NCBI GenBank assembly: GCA_002359315.1
Contig: DEMS01000014.1
Coordinates: 1-41,647, forward strand
Reading direction: 5' to 3'
Source: Bacteroidetes bacterium UBA2664
GTDB lineage: Bacteria > Bacteroidota > Rhodothermia > Balneolales > Balneolaceae
DNA: 41,647 bases
Shown here: positions 26,133 to 34,302 of the stretch, piece after piece
Layout of the letters: each line of letters begins with the position of its first letter
How positions within the stretch are numbered: position 1 is the stretch's first letter
Position numbers and translations under genes: made by a program
Notes under the pieces: generated by a model
What the model saw: the letters and a program-made list of their open reading frames with translations, nothing else
What the model was told of the DNA's origin: nothing
Databases searched by the model: none

Positions 26133-27188
26133 TTATGCGTTTAAAGAATTTTTACTGTACTCAAGACAGCGTTTGACCTCATTTACCGCATTTGAACCTT
26201 CCGGAACCTGATATTCGAGTTCAATGGTAAATGGGAAAGTGTAGCCTTCCGTACTGATCAGGTTGAGCACTTCACTGATTGGCGTATCACCTTCACCCCA
26301 CATTAAGTTTTGAGCACCGTTTGCAGGCGTTGTTCTGTCTTTCACATGAATACTTGTGATGCGGTCGTGTTTCTCACGAATGAAATCAAGCACACTTGGA
26401 TTCCCGGCAGCCACCCAGTGTCCGATATCTAAATTCAGTGTATTGTATTCAGATTGCGCCAATGCTGTATCCCAAAGTGTGGGAGTGGCTTGTGTGTGAT
26501 TATGATAACCCATGTAGACCCCGTTGTTTTCAGCGAGATTACCCAGCCTTTGTGTAAGTGAAGGATCTTCGGGAAGTTCCCTCGTACAAGAATTTGCACC
26601 TAAAGCTTTCGCGGCTCTTAATGCGTAATTAATTTCCGCATCACTGTTTTCGGCATTAAACGCATTGGGTTTAAAGGCGTAGATACTTACTCCTGCATCA
26701 TTAAACATTTTGCGGAGCTCTACGAATTTATCCATCGGCACGTTTGCTCTCCACTCGGCAACGCGTTGATTATATTCTGCCATTTGTGCCTGCATCCCTT
26801 CCATACTTTGCTGTTCTGCATCCGTGAGTTCTCCATCTCTGGATTTTCTCATCAGCATGAAGAAAGCTCCCCGGTCTACAGGATTTTCAGGCCGGCCTGC
26901 ATAGGTTTCGGCAGGGTCTCCCATCAGTTCAACGGCACCGATCCCGCTGTCTACCACTGCTTTTAATATGGCTTCCGCGCTTTGATCGGGCATGCTGCGG
27001 TATGAGTATGTAATCACACCTATCTGTACCCCTTTAATTTTGGAATCCGGCAGTGCAAAACGTCTCATTAGGGATGGTGCACCAAATGCTGACCCAACAC
27101 CCATAAACATTCCGGTGGCCAAAGAAACTGATGTTCCTATAAACTGACGACGAGATACTCCGTTGCTATCTTTTTTATTCTTTTTCAT
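26133..27188 (-). CDS. Exported sugar phosphate isomerase/epimerase-like TIM-barrel protein
   Basis: This 351-residue protein has a twin-arginine signal (SRRQFIG within the first 20 residues), so it is folded before export. The remainder is an AP-endonuclease-2-like TIM barrel: QIGVITYSYRSM at the start, GYHNHTQATPTLWDTAL, NLDIGHWVAAG and SIHVKDRTTPANGAQ. His, Asp and Glu residues in the last three blocks are the metal ligands of the family. Members isomerise or epimerise sugars, polyols or keto-glycosides. It follows a Gfo/Idh/MocA oxidoreductase and an MFS gene on the same strand, which suggests shared sugar catabolism, although a terminator and a palindrome between the first two point to separate transcription. 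Confidence 0.92.
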   Translation of the reverse strand: MKKNKKDSNGVSRRQFIGTSVSLATGMFMGVGSAFGAPSLMRRFALPDSKIKGVQIGVITYSYRSMPDQSAEAILKAVVDSGIGAVELMGDPAETYAGRPENPVDRGAFFMLMRKSRDGELTDAEQQSMEGMQAQMAEYNQRVAEWRANVPMDKFVELRKMFNDAGVSIYAFKPNAFNAENSDAEINYALRAAKALGANSCTRELPEDPSLTQRLGNLAENNGVYMGYHNHTQATPTLWDTALAQSEYNTLNLDIGHWVAAGNPSVLDFIREKHDRITSIHVKDRTTPANGAQNLMWGEGDTPISEVLNLISTEGYTFPFTIELEYQVPEGSNAVNEVKRCLEYSKNSLNA

Positions 27189-27255
27189 AATCCGTTATTT
27201 AATATTGTTGAATCTCCTGACGATTTGAATGAACATATTGAGGCAGACTCAATTA

Positions 27256-27272
27256 ACATTGTTACACAATGT
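27256..27272 (-). promoter_or_regulatory. 17-bp perfect palindrome upstream of the isomerase/epimerase gene
   Basis: The arms ACATTGT and ACAATGT flank a 3-nt spacer. The site lies 68-84 bp upstream of the ATG at 27188 and adjoins AT-rich sequence resembling a promoter. A dimeric sugar-responsive repressor is plausible; no regulator gene is in the cluster. Confidence 0.45.
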
Positions 27273-27477
27273 ATAAATAACGAATTTTTTTGATAAGTGT
27301 ATGAAATAAGATGTAAACGGTATCTGAATTCAAACATTTCGGAATAGATTTGAGATGTGGCGGACAAAACAGGATAGCGATAAAGATGCCATTATCACAT
27401 TTTGGGATGCTGATATCCTCTTCAGATGCCAGTGAGATGCCGAATGCAGTTGTTTTCAGATGGGTTTGAGAAAAAGA

Positions 27478-27506
27478 AAACCCCTGCATTTAATATACAG
27501 GGGTTT
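27478..27506 (-). terminator. Rho-independent terminator after the Gfo/Idh/MocA gene
   Basis: A perfect 9-bp stem (AAACCCCTG / CAGGGGTTT) surrounds an 11-nt AT-rich loop and is followed by a T-rich run on the minus strand. It starts about 8 bp after the oxidoreductase stop. Confidence 0.85.
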
Positions 27507-27513
27507 GGATTTA

Positions 27514-28932
27514 TTAACTTAGTTTGTACGGATTTCTGTACTCATAATGAGTTAACCGATGGTTTGCCGCTTCCGGGTCATCGACAAATTTCCTTGTTGC
27601 AGGATTCCACACCACGGGCCGCTGAAGCTCGGTAGCAATATTACCAAGGCAGCAAGTGATCGACGTACTGGCTCCAACTTCTACAGATGCGATCGGAGTC
27701 TTGCGAGACCGTACACAATCGATGAAGTTCTGCATATGTGGAGAACTGATTTCAAAGCTGCCTCCGCCTGCATCTCTGGCTGCTTGCATGGCTGCAAACA
27801 TCGCTCTGCGCTCTTCCTGTGTCATTTGTCTCGGACGATTTCCTGCAAGATCTTCAGGTACCAAATCCTCATTGGAGCTTCCAAGATATCCACGTCCAAC
27901 TTCGATCCAGCCATCTGTACCGAAGAACTTAACACCCTGGGCATTTGGCATATCCTCAAGGTATGGTTGTTCGGTCATGACGATGCCATTCAAATATTTG
28001 AATGCCAGGTACTCATTGTTGCCATATCCTTTAGGTATGATTTCAGAAGGGCCTGATCCATCCATTCCAATGGCTGCCTGTGCGATGTCAAACATATGTG
28101 CACCCCAGTCGGCAGTAAATCCGTTCCCTACTTCACGATACCAGCGCCACGCGCCCCATAATTGTTCATCCGCTGGTGGATCAATGGAAATGGGAGGACA
28201 TAAATCAGAATTATAATGGAAGTTATCATCATGGAGCGGGCCGATCCATTTATTCCAGTTCAAATTAGCCGGAACCTGTTCTTTCGGAAGATCAAACGGG
28301 GCCGGAGGATCGCCAACTTTGGCATAAATCTTCTCAATATGTCCGATCGCACCTGTTTGTACCAGTTCAATCGCTTTTTGGAATTCGCCGCTTGATCGCT
28401 GCTGGCTGCCTACCTGAACAACCCGGTTGGTATCCCTGGCAACTCTTTCTATTTCCATTGCCTCTTTAATTGTGAATGACAATGGCTTCTGAACATACAC
28501 ATCTTTACCGGTCTGGCAGGCATGGATTGTATTTAATGCATGCCAGTGGTCAGGAGTTGCAATTGCAACTGCATCGATATCCGTGCGTTCAAGCATCTCC
28601 TCATAATGCTCATAGGTATCACATCGTTGAGGCATACCTTGTGATGCTTGCCACTCTTCAACCCTTCTCTTGAAACGGACATTCTTCATACTATCCACGT
28701 CACAACCTGCGACTACCTGAACGCCCGGCACTCCGGCAAAACTGCCGAAATCATTTAAACCCTGTTGGCCTAATCCGATGAATCCAACAACGACACGGTC
28801 ACTGGGAGCGACCCGAACACCATTGCTCATCACATAGCTGGGTAAAATAGTGAGGCCGGTTAACCCGGCGGCTGACATCCCCAAAAATTTACGTCTGCTG
28901 ATTCCGCTATCAGCTTTTTTCTTATTCTTCAT
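27514..28932 (-). CDS. Twin-arginine-exported Gfo/Idh/MocA family oxidoreductase
   Basis: This 472-residue protein has a twin-arginine signal (SRRKFLG). A Rossmann domain follows at about 45-170 with VGFIGLGQQG for NAD(P) binding, TPDHWHALNT, and VQKPLSFT as the family EKP-like motif. The C-terminal half is the substrate-binding beta domain (DWGAHMFDIAQAA). The exported, cofactor-bound form suggests a tightly held NAD, as in glucose-fructose oxidoreductase and glycoside 3-oxidation enzymes. It is flanked by the MFS transporter gene upstream and the isomerase gene downstream, which supports sugar or sugar-acid metabolism. The substrate is unknown. Confidence 0.94.
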   Translation of the reverse strand: MKNKKKADSGISRRKFLGMSAAGLTGLTILPSYVMSNGVRVAPSDRVVVGFIGLGQQGLNDFGSFAGVPGVQVVAGCDVDSMKNVRFKRRVEEWQASQGMPQRCDTYEHYEEMLERTDIDAVAIATPDHWHALNTIHACQTGKDVYVQKPLSFTIKEAMEIERVARDTNRVVQVGSQQRSSGEFQKAIELVQTGAIGHIEKIYAKVGDPPAPFDLPKEQVPANLNWNKWIGPLHDDNFHYNSDLCPPISIDPPADEQLWGAWRWYREVGNGFTADWGAHMFDIAQAAIGMDGSGPSEIIPKGYGNNEYLAFKYLNGIVMTEQPYLEDMPNAQGVKFFGTDGWIEVGRGYLGSSNEDLVPEDLAGNRPRQMTQEERRAMFAAMQAARDAGGGSFEISSPHMQNFIDCVRSRKTPIASVEVGASTSITCCLGNIATELQRPVVWNPATRKFVDDPEAANHRLTHYEYRNPYKLS

Positions 28933-29013
28933 ATTATTTGATTTATTTATTCATTTATCTTCAGTGCACAATCTTCGCTAAAATAACTTAATACTGTTAA
29001 AAAACTATAGATT

Positions 29014-29035
29014 TAACATTTTTTATTAAATGTTA
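29014..29035 (-). other. AT-rich hairpin between MFS and oxidoreductase genes
   Basis: The perfect 8-bp arms TAACATTT and AAATGTTA enclose a 6-nt loop in the 269-bp gap between the MFS gene (ending 29202) and the oxidoreductase gene. It may be an operator for the oxidoreductase gene, about 80-100 bp upstream of its ATG, or a weak terminator. The rest of the gap shows nothing. Confidence 0.35.
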
Positions 29036-29201
29036 TAGCTGATTGGTGTCAGTGTCATTCAATATTTGACTGCCTCTACTAAATTATTTCAGGGCAATTA
29101 CTTATCCAATGCAGTGAAAAACAGTACGGCATATTTGCTGCGCGTCAAAATGAAAGATTTACTTTTATTTGCCACGCAGACTCGAATAATTTCAGAATCG
29201 T

Positions 29202-30755
29202 TTAGACGGTTTCAATTCGGTAACCGCCCTTTTTCCTGTCTCTCACATAGATGATTGAAAAGATGATTGCAAGCATAAAGGCGAATGGAGCACCATAAAG
29301 AAATGCCATCCGCCCGCCATAATTGTCGGCCGGACGCAGCACTGAAAATGCACGGGCTGTCAATTCTTGTTCATGGTCAAGATTTGCATCGAGCAGGGCA
29401 CGAAGGGCATTCCCGGTCAGGCTGCCATGGAATTCACCCTCTTCACGGTAGTGATCCAATGCCTGTTGGCTCAGGTTCAGGATATTTTCTACATCTCTTT
29501 GGTGGTATCCAAGTGCTAAAAGGGCTTCAGGATCGTCTTCAACAGCATTCGCTGCTGCAACATATCCCGGAAAACGATCTTCGATTTCCTGCAGGATAAT
29601 CACTGTTTCCTGTTCATCCAGTGCCTCCGGCAAGTAACGGTCGGCGATTTCGCCCATCAGTGCATTTGAACCGCCGGCACCGAAAAAGCCCATGCCCATC
29701 AGGAGAACCAATCCCAGGGAGCCTGTTTTTGGGAAGCGTTCACTCATCAAACCTACCATCGTCGGGAAGAAGAAGGATACACCCAGGGCAAAGATGGTGG
29801 CTGCGATCATCAGGGGAATGATGCCGGTTTCTATAAATGAAAAGAGAAGCAGTCCGACCCCGGTGAGTACGGATGCGCCCAGCAACATTCCGGTGGGGGC
29901 AAATTTTTCAACAAATGGCCCCGCAAAAAACCTCAGGAGCATCATCAAACCGCTGATCCATACAAAAACCAGCATCCCGTGAACACCTGCGGCCTGAAGG
30001 ACTTCAGGAATCCATCGGGCCGGGCCCAATTCAAGCGAAAGACTGATCATCATCATAAAAATCAAACCCCATACAAGCGGGTGTGTAAATGTGTATCGGA
30101 ACATTTCACCGATAGAGATCCCTGCCTCTTCCGTGAAAGTTTTCGGGAATTTTTGTGGAAGCAACAGATAACCGTAAATCAGCACCGGTATGTAAATAAT
30201 GGCGATTTGTGCGGTCCAGTGGCCGATGTTCAGCGGGCCTATAAATCCAATCTGAAACATGGCCCAGCCAAGGAGTCCGCCAAATACCATGCCACCCGGG
30301 AAAAATGCGTGAAAATGGTTGAGTTTGGTAACTTTATTATCCGGAAACAGGGCTGCTGTAAGCGGGTTGCCGGTCACTTCGATCATTCCGTTACCGATAC
30401 CAAAGCCGATTGCCCCCAAAAAAAGGATCCAAAAAGCGTATGGTTCACCGGCAAAAAAATAGGCAGCGAGAAAAAGAGTAACACCGGCAAGATGGCTGAC
30501 AAAAGCCCCCAGGGCGGCTCTCTTGAACCCTATTTTTTCAAGAGTGGGGCCGATGACCAGCAGAGAGATCGCCATGCCCCATAATGCGGCACCACCGATC
30601 GCACCGACATTGGCATTGGTTAAGATAAATTCTGTTTTTAATTGCTGGAGAATGTTGCTGACAAGCACAAAAGAAAAAGCGGTAGGCAGAAGGGCTAAAC
30701 ATATCCCCGAAAATAGCCTTTTTTTGTTGATCATAGAATCATCATGGTTAGACAT
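29202..30755 (-). CDS. MFS transporter, probably for a sugar, with a long insertion before the last helix
   Basis: This 517-residue major facilitator protein has about 12 transmembrane helices. The first half shows LGAIGFGIGNGMIEVTGNP and HFHAFFPGGMVFGG, resembling the FucP-like sugar porters often found with Gfo/Idh genes. Residues of about 371-480, between the eleventh and twelfth helices, form an unusual hydrophilic helical insertion of about 110 residues (RYLPEALDEQETVIILQEIE onward). The gene heads the sugar cluster. The transported compound is not readable from the sequence. Confidence 0.92.
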   Translation of the reverse strand: MSNHDDSMINKKRLFSGICLALLPTAFSFVLVSNILQQLKTEFILTNANVGAIGGAALWGMAISLLVIGPTLEKIGFKRAALGAFVSHLAGVTLFLAAYFFAGEPYAFWILFLGAIGFGIGNGMIEVTGNPLTAALFPDNKVTKLNHFHAFFPGGMVFGGLLGWAMFQIGFIGPLNIGHWTAQIAIIYIPVLIYGYLLLPQKFPKTFTEEAGISIGEMFRYTFTHPLVWGLIFMMMISLSLELGPARWIPEVLQAAGVHGMLVFVWISGLMMLLRFFAGPFVEKFAPTGMLLGASVLTGVGLLLFSFIETGIIPLMIAATIFALGVSFFFPTMVGLMSERFPKTGSLGLVLLMGMGFFGAGGSNALMGEIADRYLPEALDEQETVIILQEIEDRFPGYVAAANAVEDDPEALLALGYHQRDVENILNLSQQALDHYREEGEFHGSLTGNALRALLDANLDHEQELTARAFSVLRPADNYGGRMAFLYGAPFAFMLAIIFSIIYVRDRKKGGYRIETV

Positions 30756-30843
30756 ATTTCTCAGATTAGTTTACAGGTTAGCAGGCGTGAAGCTATTCAG
30801 GAGATTAAAAAATCTTTGGAAAATTACCTAATGCATTGTGCAA

Positions 30844-31557
30844 CTAAGACATCCCGATAAACCACAGTGTCGCCATACCCGTCAAGATGGCAATTCCAAA
30901 GCTCAACAATGTTCCGATCAGGATGTATTCCGTCAATTTTCTGCTTTTGGATTCTTTTAAATCACCAAACCGGAATACAGATTTCGCTGCCAATAAAAAG
31001 CCGATACCTTCCCAGTGGCCTGTAACCACAAAGATGAAAACGAATAATCGTTCCAGGATGCCAATGTATTTACCGGCATTATTTAACGAATCTTCATGAT
31101 TGTCAGTTAATGAACCGGACCAGGCAGACATGAGACTCTGCATAACCATTGCGGAAACAACCGTTAAAAAAAGAAGGGCTGTTGAATAGATCCAAATGCC
31201 CTGATTGTCAACCCATCCTGTCCATTGAAAGTCCGGGTCAACGAACAAAACCCACAGCATGAATAGGCTCACGACATGCAATCCCTGATCGATCAAAAAC
31301 CATGTACCTTTATTGTTCTCTTTCTGAGCATAGATTTTTATCGTATCAATGACCCCGTGTGAAATCATTACGAATAGTGCCAAATGCCAGTAGTCAAAAT
31401 CCCAAAGCAGTAATAAGATCAAAAACCCATGGATGAACACATGCAAATACAGTTTGCGTGAGGACGCTTTATGAAGTTCTTTATCTGCTACCCATGATTT
31501 TGGCTGAAGCAGAAAATCCCCAATGAAATGAGCTAAGATAAGTTTGATGAGGACAAT
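30844..31557 (-). CDS. DUF3307 membrane protein
   Basis: This protein of about 238 residues starts at the ATG at 31558-31560. Its start MIVLIKLILAHFIGDFLLQPKSW is the characteristic DUF3307 opening, with a His-Asp pair in the first helix. About six transmembrane helices follow, including FIHGFLILLLLWDFDYWH and HGVIDTIKIYAQ. The start codon overlaps the stop of the SatD-family gene by 4 bp (ATGA). DUF3307 genes recur beside SatD-family genes, so the two probably work together, but the biochemical role is unknown to me. Confidence 0.9.
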   Translation of the reverse strand: MVLIKLILAHFIGDFLLQPKSWVADKELHKASSRKLYLHVFIHGFLILLLLWDFDYWHLALFVMISHGVIDTIKIYAQKENNKGTWFLIDQGLHVVSLFMLWVLFVDPDFQWTGWVDNQGIWIYSTALLFLTVVSAMVMQSLMSAWSGSLTDNHEDSLNNAGKYIGILERLFVFIFVVTGHWEGIGFLLAAKSVFRFGDLKESKSRKLTEYILIGTLLSFGIAILTGMATLWFIGMS

Positions 31558-32201
31558 CATGTCAGGCAGGTTTTAATTTTTTTCCGGAACATCTTATCGA
31601 CTTCCAGCAACTCATCTATATGGGCCCGATTCCACCGTCCACTTACAGAATTCTGCTTGATTCCCAGTTGTTTTCCAATTTCTTCCTGAGTCGTGTTTGG
31701 GGACTTGAGGACGAATTCAACCAATTCGGCCGAAGAAACGGACCATTCATCCATAAATGTTCCGGCCAGTTTTAAATAGAGATTCATCTCCTCATCAAAA
31801 TCAGGCCAGGGTGATTTGATTGCGATCGTCACATTCTCTTTCTGTAACAGATCATACTGATCGCCGGCATTTATAAAGGCCGGCCCATTACTCTCTGATA
31901 TGGTTTCGCCTGAATAGTTTTTTTCACCGATTCCGATTGCCATTCGCACATCAATCGTACTTATTTTTTTTCTTGGTTCAAGCGGTTCTACTTTTTTAAT
32001 CAGTGCTTTTAATTCAAACGCTTTTTGAATCACTTCATTTAGATCGGTAATCTCGATTTGAAAAAAATCTCCGCGTGCGAGTTCCCAGTCCTTCGATCTG
32101 ATTCCCCAGGATGACAATAGCTTTTTAAGCGGTACCAACCATTTTTCCTGGTTTACCAACTTTCTGGAACCGACGATATCTCCTGTAATTACAGCGATCA
32201 T
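31557..32201 (-). CDS. SatD-family protein: cyclase-like core with C-terminal helix-turn-helix
   Basis: From the ATG at 32201 this is 214 residues; an ATG at 32207 would add two. Residues 1 to about 150 begin MIAVITGDIVGSR and continue with ARGDFFQIEI, DVRMAIGIGE and NGPAFINAGDQYD. The order and spacing recall class III nucleotide cyclases (metal-binding DIVGS, GDG-type and VRIGIHTGE-type blocks), with acidic residues at Asp8 and Asp45. Residues of about 165-205 form a helix-turn-helix (TQEEIGKQLGIKQNSVSGRWNRA). The cyclase comparison is my reading; SatD membership and DUF3307 pairing are known. Three 28-bp-spaced palindromes lie directly upstream, so autoregulation is likely. The downstream DUF3307 gene overlaps by 4 bp. 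Confidence 0.85.
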   Translation of the reverse strand: MIAVITGDIVGSRKLVNQEKWLVPLKKLLSSWGIRSKDWELARGDFFQIEITDLNEVIQKAFELKALIKKVEPLEPRKKISTIDVRMAIGIGEKNYSGETISESNGPAFINAGDQYDLLQKENVTIAIKSPWPDFDEEMNLYLKLAGTFMDEWSVSSAELVEFVLKSPNTTQEEIGKQLGIKQNSVSGRWNRAHIDELLEVDKMFRKKIKTCLT

Positions 32202-32207
32202 GACCAT

Positions 32208-32287
32208 AATATCGTCTAAAATAACGATAATTCAAAATATCGTTTAAATAGACGATATTTTAGTATATCGTTGAATGGTATGATAGT
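32208..32287 (-). promoter_or_regulatory. Three 28-bp-phased palindromes upstream of the SatD-family gene
   Basis: Three 24-bp sites share the form AATATCGT-N8-ACGATATT. Site 1 (32208-32231) matches 8/8 and 7/8, site 2 (32236-32259) matches fully, and site 3 (32264-32287) matches 7/8 and 6/8. The ATATCGT core begins at 32209, 32237 and 32265, exactly 28 bp apart. Site 1 begins one base from the possible ATG at 32207 and the others cover the promoter. This is the layout of a cooperative repressor site; the likely binder is the helix-turn-helix of the SatD-like protein. Confidence 0.75.
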
Positions 32288-32327
32288 TCAGGAGACGACA
32301 AGATACTATGATCACATCTGAAACCGG

Positions 32328-33443
32328 TCAGTTTGTCTTTGACGGCTGTGGTTTCAGTTCCGTATCTGCTACGATTACCGGATTATGATCGTTTTTAAAA
32401 CTCTTCCATTTGAGTCCAAACAATGGGCCTATGAAACCAACTCTTCTGATAACGAACTCATAAATGAGGTAACATACAATTCCCGTAAACGTAATAATTC
32501 CAATCAGTTTATATTCGACTGCTATACTTAGTGGAAGAATAAGATAAGCCCCGGCATATAAGGCAAACATATGAATGATATATACAGGATATGCTGCCTG
32601 GCTCAGATAGCTTAATGCTCTGCTTGGACGGTTGAGATATTGGTACCCAAATCCAAAAAGGGAAAAAATCCACAGGTTCGACTCAATCGCTGTCAGATAA
32701 CCGGGTGCTGTCGTATTAAAAACCATCAATCGGATCGTATAGAATAAGGCTGCCGAAATAAGGTAGGCCCATTTCCAACTCAGCATGGTTTGCCAAAACG
32801 TTTTTCCTGCATAAACAAAAAGGAAACCGAAGAAGAAGGCCAGAAGCCCGAGGAAAAAACCATGCCATGTCATTGCATACATTTCAAACATGGGGGGTTT
32901 CAAAATCAGGACCTCTGCCACGAATAACGTGCAGACTGATAAAGGCCCGAGGGGATTCTGCATCCATTTTGAGAGCCATTGTTTAATGCGCCCATTTTCC
33001 TGTTTCTTCAGATAGTTAAAGAGAGGAAACAGTAGAAGAACATAGCAGAATATGTTGAAAAGGAACCAAAGGTGTCCGGCATGAGGATAATAGGAGGCCG
33101 GTATATCATAGTAATGCTGAAATATATAGATATGGATCGGTGTAATGGCAAAAAATCCAACAATGAATGGTACCAGGATTCTTTGAGTGCGATCCATTAG
33201 TAATTTTTGCCAGCTCCGGTTTTGAATGGCGAAGAAAACACCCATTCCGGATACGTAAAAAAGGAAAGGGATCCTCCACACATTAAGCATGGACATCGGT
33301 GTCCAGATACTTGTCATTAATTCGTCGCTCCTGATAAAACCAAAAAACATGGCCCAGGGCTGAAAAATGATTGCAATGTGGTAAATCAGCAGCAGCCAGA
33401 TCGCAATCACCCTCAACCAGTCAATATCGTGTCGTCTTTCCAT
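32328..33443 (-). CDS. Acyltransferase-3 family membrane protein
   Basis: This protein of about 371 residues starts at the ATG at 33443; a TTG at 33449 would add two. It has about ten transmembrane helices and opens with DIDWLRVIAIWLLLIYH, where Asp, Arg and His are the family catalytic or binding residues. It continues with RIPFLFYVSGMGVFFAIQNRSW and AGHLWFLFNIFCYVLLLFP. Family 3 acyltransferases transfer acetyl, succinyl or longer groups to membrane-associated sugars, peptides or glycolipids, as OatA and OafA do. It lies 33 bp downstream of the ankyrin lipoprotein gene, so they are probably co-transcribed. It may be controlled by the divergent AraC-TPR regulator. Confidence 0.92.
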   Translation of the reverse strand: MERRHDIDWLRVIAIWLLLIYHIAIIFQPWAMFFGFIRSDELMTSIWTPMSMLNVWRIPFLFYVSGMGVFFAIQNRSWQKLLMDRTQRILVPFIVGFFAITPIHIYIFQHYYDIPASYYPHAGHLWFLFNIFCYVLLLFPLFNYLKKQENGRIKQWLSKWMQNPLGPLSVCTLFVAEVLILKPPMFEMYAMTWHGFFLGLLAFFFGFLFVYAGKTFWQTMLSWKWAYLISAALFYTIRLMVFNTTAPGYLTAIESNLWIFSLFGFGYQYLNRPSRALSYLSQAAYPVYIIHMFALYAGAYLILPLSIAVEYKLIGIITFTGIVCYLIYEFVIRRVGFIGPLFGLKWKSFKNDHNPVIVADTELKPQPSKTN

Positions 33444-33476
33444 TTTCAATTCAGGTTCATTAATCGTTGAAGGGTA

Positions 33477-34052
33477 TTATTGAAGCATCATCGCGACGAC
33501 AGGGCGGGTTTTCTCTATTTCTTCCAAATCAAGCACCAACCCAAACGGTTGAAGCTGGGCATTCATCATTTCATAGATCGGTTTCACCTGATCGTACGGC
33601 CCCATAATAGATTCGCGGGCTGTAACTCCGTAATTATTTCGAATCGATTTATCAGCATCTGCATCCATCAACATTTGTACAATTTCCACTCTGCAGAAAA
33701 ATGCAGCTACATGAAGCGCGGTTGATCCGTCATTGTTTTTAATGGAGAGATCTGCTCCGGCATCAATTAGTACTTTTGCAATCTCGCTCTTGTCAAATGT
33801 TGTAGCCGTGATCAGTGGGGTTGCACCGGTCATGTTCTCTTTCCGGTTGAGGTTGGTTCCCGCCTCAATGTGCAGTTTCACAGCTTCAAGGTTTCCGGTT
33901 AATACAGCCTCTTGTAAATCGATTGATGGTGCGTTCAGATCGGAATGAGTTTTTAATTCATCGCCGGATTGTGTGCAGGCTGCAAGTAGAATCACAAATA
34001 AAGAGAGTGTTAAAATCTGTGTATAGGTATAGCTGGTCATCGTTTTCATCAT
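33477..34052 (-). CDS. Ankyrin-repeat lipoprotein
   Basis: From the ATG at 34052 the protein has 191 residues, with a signal peptide ending in LLAAC. An earlier ATG at 34085 or a TTG at 34103 is also in frame but would give an over-long, Lys-rich leader. Three to four ankyrin repeats follow at about 45-150, for example EAVLTGNLEAVKLHIEAG, TPLITATTFDKSEIAKVLID and STALHVAAFFCRVEIVQMLM. Ankyrin repeats bind proteins; here they would lie in the periplasm, attached by lipid. The acyltransferase gene follows, and the divergent regulator shares the upstream region with its phased boxes. Confidence 0.87.
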   Translation of the reverse strand: MMKTMTSYTYTQILTLSLFVILLAACTQSGDELKTHSDLNAPSIDLQEAVLTGNLEAVKLHIEAGTNLNRKENMTGATPLITATTFDKSEIAKVLIDAGADLSIKNNDGSTALHVAAFFCRVEIVQMLMDADADKSIRNNYGVTARESIMGPYDQVKPIYEMMNAQLQPFGLVLDLEEIEKTRPVVAMMLQ

Positions 34053-34103
34053 TCGTGTTTTTATCTTTTTAGGTTGAAACTTCATTGACTTCAAGATCAA
34101 CAA

Positions 34104-34197
34104 AGAGCGGATGCAGAGCCTATGAACTATGGTGCCAATTCTATTAAGTTTGAGGAGAGGCTAGTAAACTATGACGCAGGCATATAAATTATGATGC
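34104..34197. promoter_or_regulatory. Phased operator array (20-21 bp) between the ankyrin and AraC-TPR genes
   Basis: Three boxes match AAYTATGRYGC fully, starting at 34125, 34167 and 34187. A weaker copy at 34146 matches 7 of 11. At 34104 the right half (GATGC) matches. The starts are thus spaced 21, 21, 21 and 20 bp, two helical turns each. An exact 10-bp repeat GATGCAGAGC occurs at 34110-34119 and 34193-34202. Direct repeats two turns apart are the usual binding pattern of AraC-type regulators. The likely binder is encoded at 34303, and the likely target is the ankyrin-acyltransferase unit or the regulator itself. Confidence 0.6.
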
Positions 34198-34302
34198 AGA
34201 GCATCTTTTTTGGCTGAAAGCAGTATAATGGTTCCCACAATCGAATTTCATACATTTAAAGAGTTTACCGGGTCCATTTGATCTTTATCAGACATTTCAG
34301 TT

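Larger units (their letters stand above)
27189..27513. other. Intergenic region between the two TAT-exported sugar genes
   Basis: This 325-bp gap contains a palindrome at 27256-27272 and a terminator at 27478-27506, both described separately. Between them I see only AT-rich sequence and short open frames without coding character. Confidence 0.5.

Noticed and set aside
29979..30584. A 201-residue plus-strand frame inside the MFS gene
   Set aside because: It is antisense to clear transmembrane coding sequence and has no domain or credible start context.
26133..30755. SusCD-type polysaccharide utilisation locus
   Set aside because: No SusD, glycoside hydrolase or TonB receptor lies within the sugar cluster. 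The TonB receptor at 12032 is distant and pairs with DUF4249.
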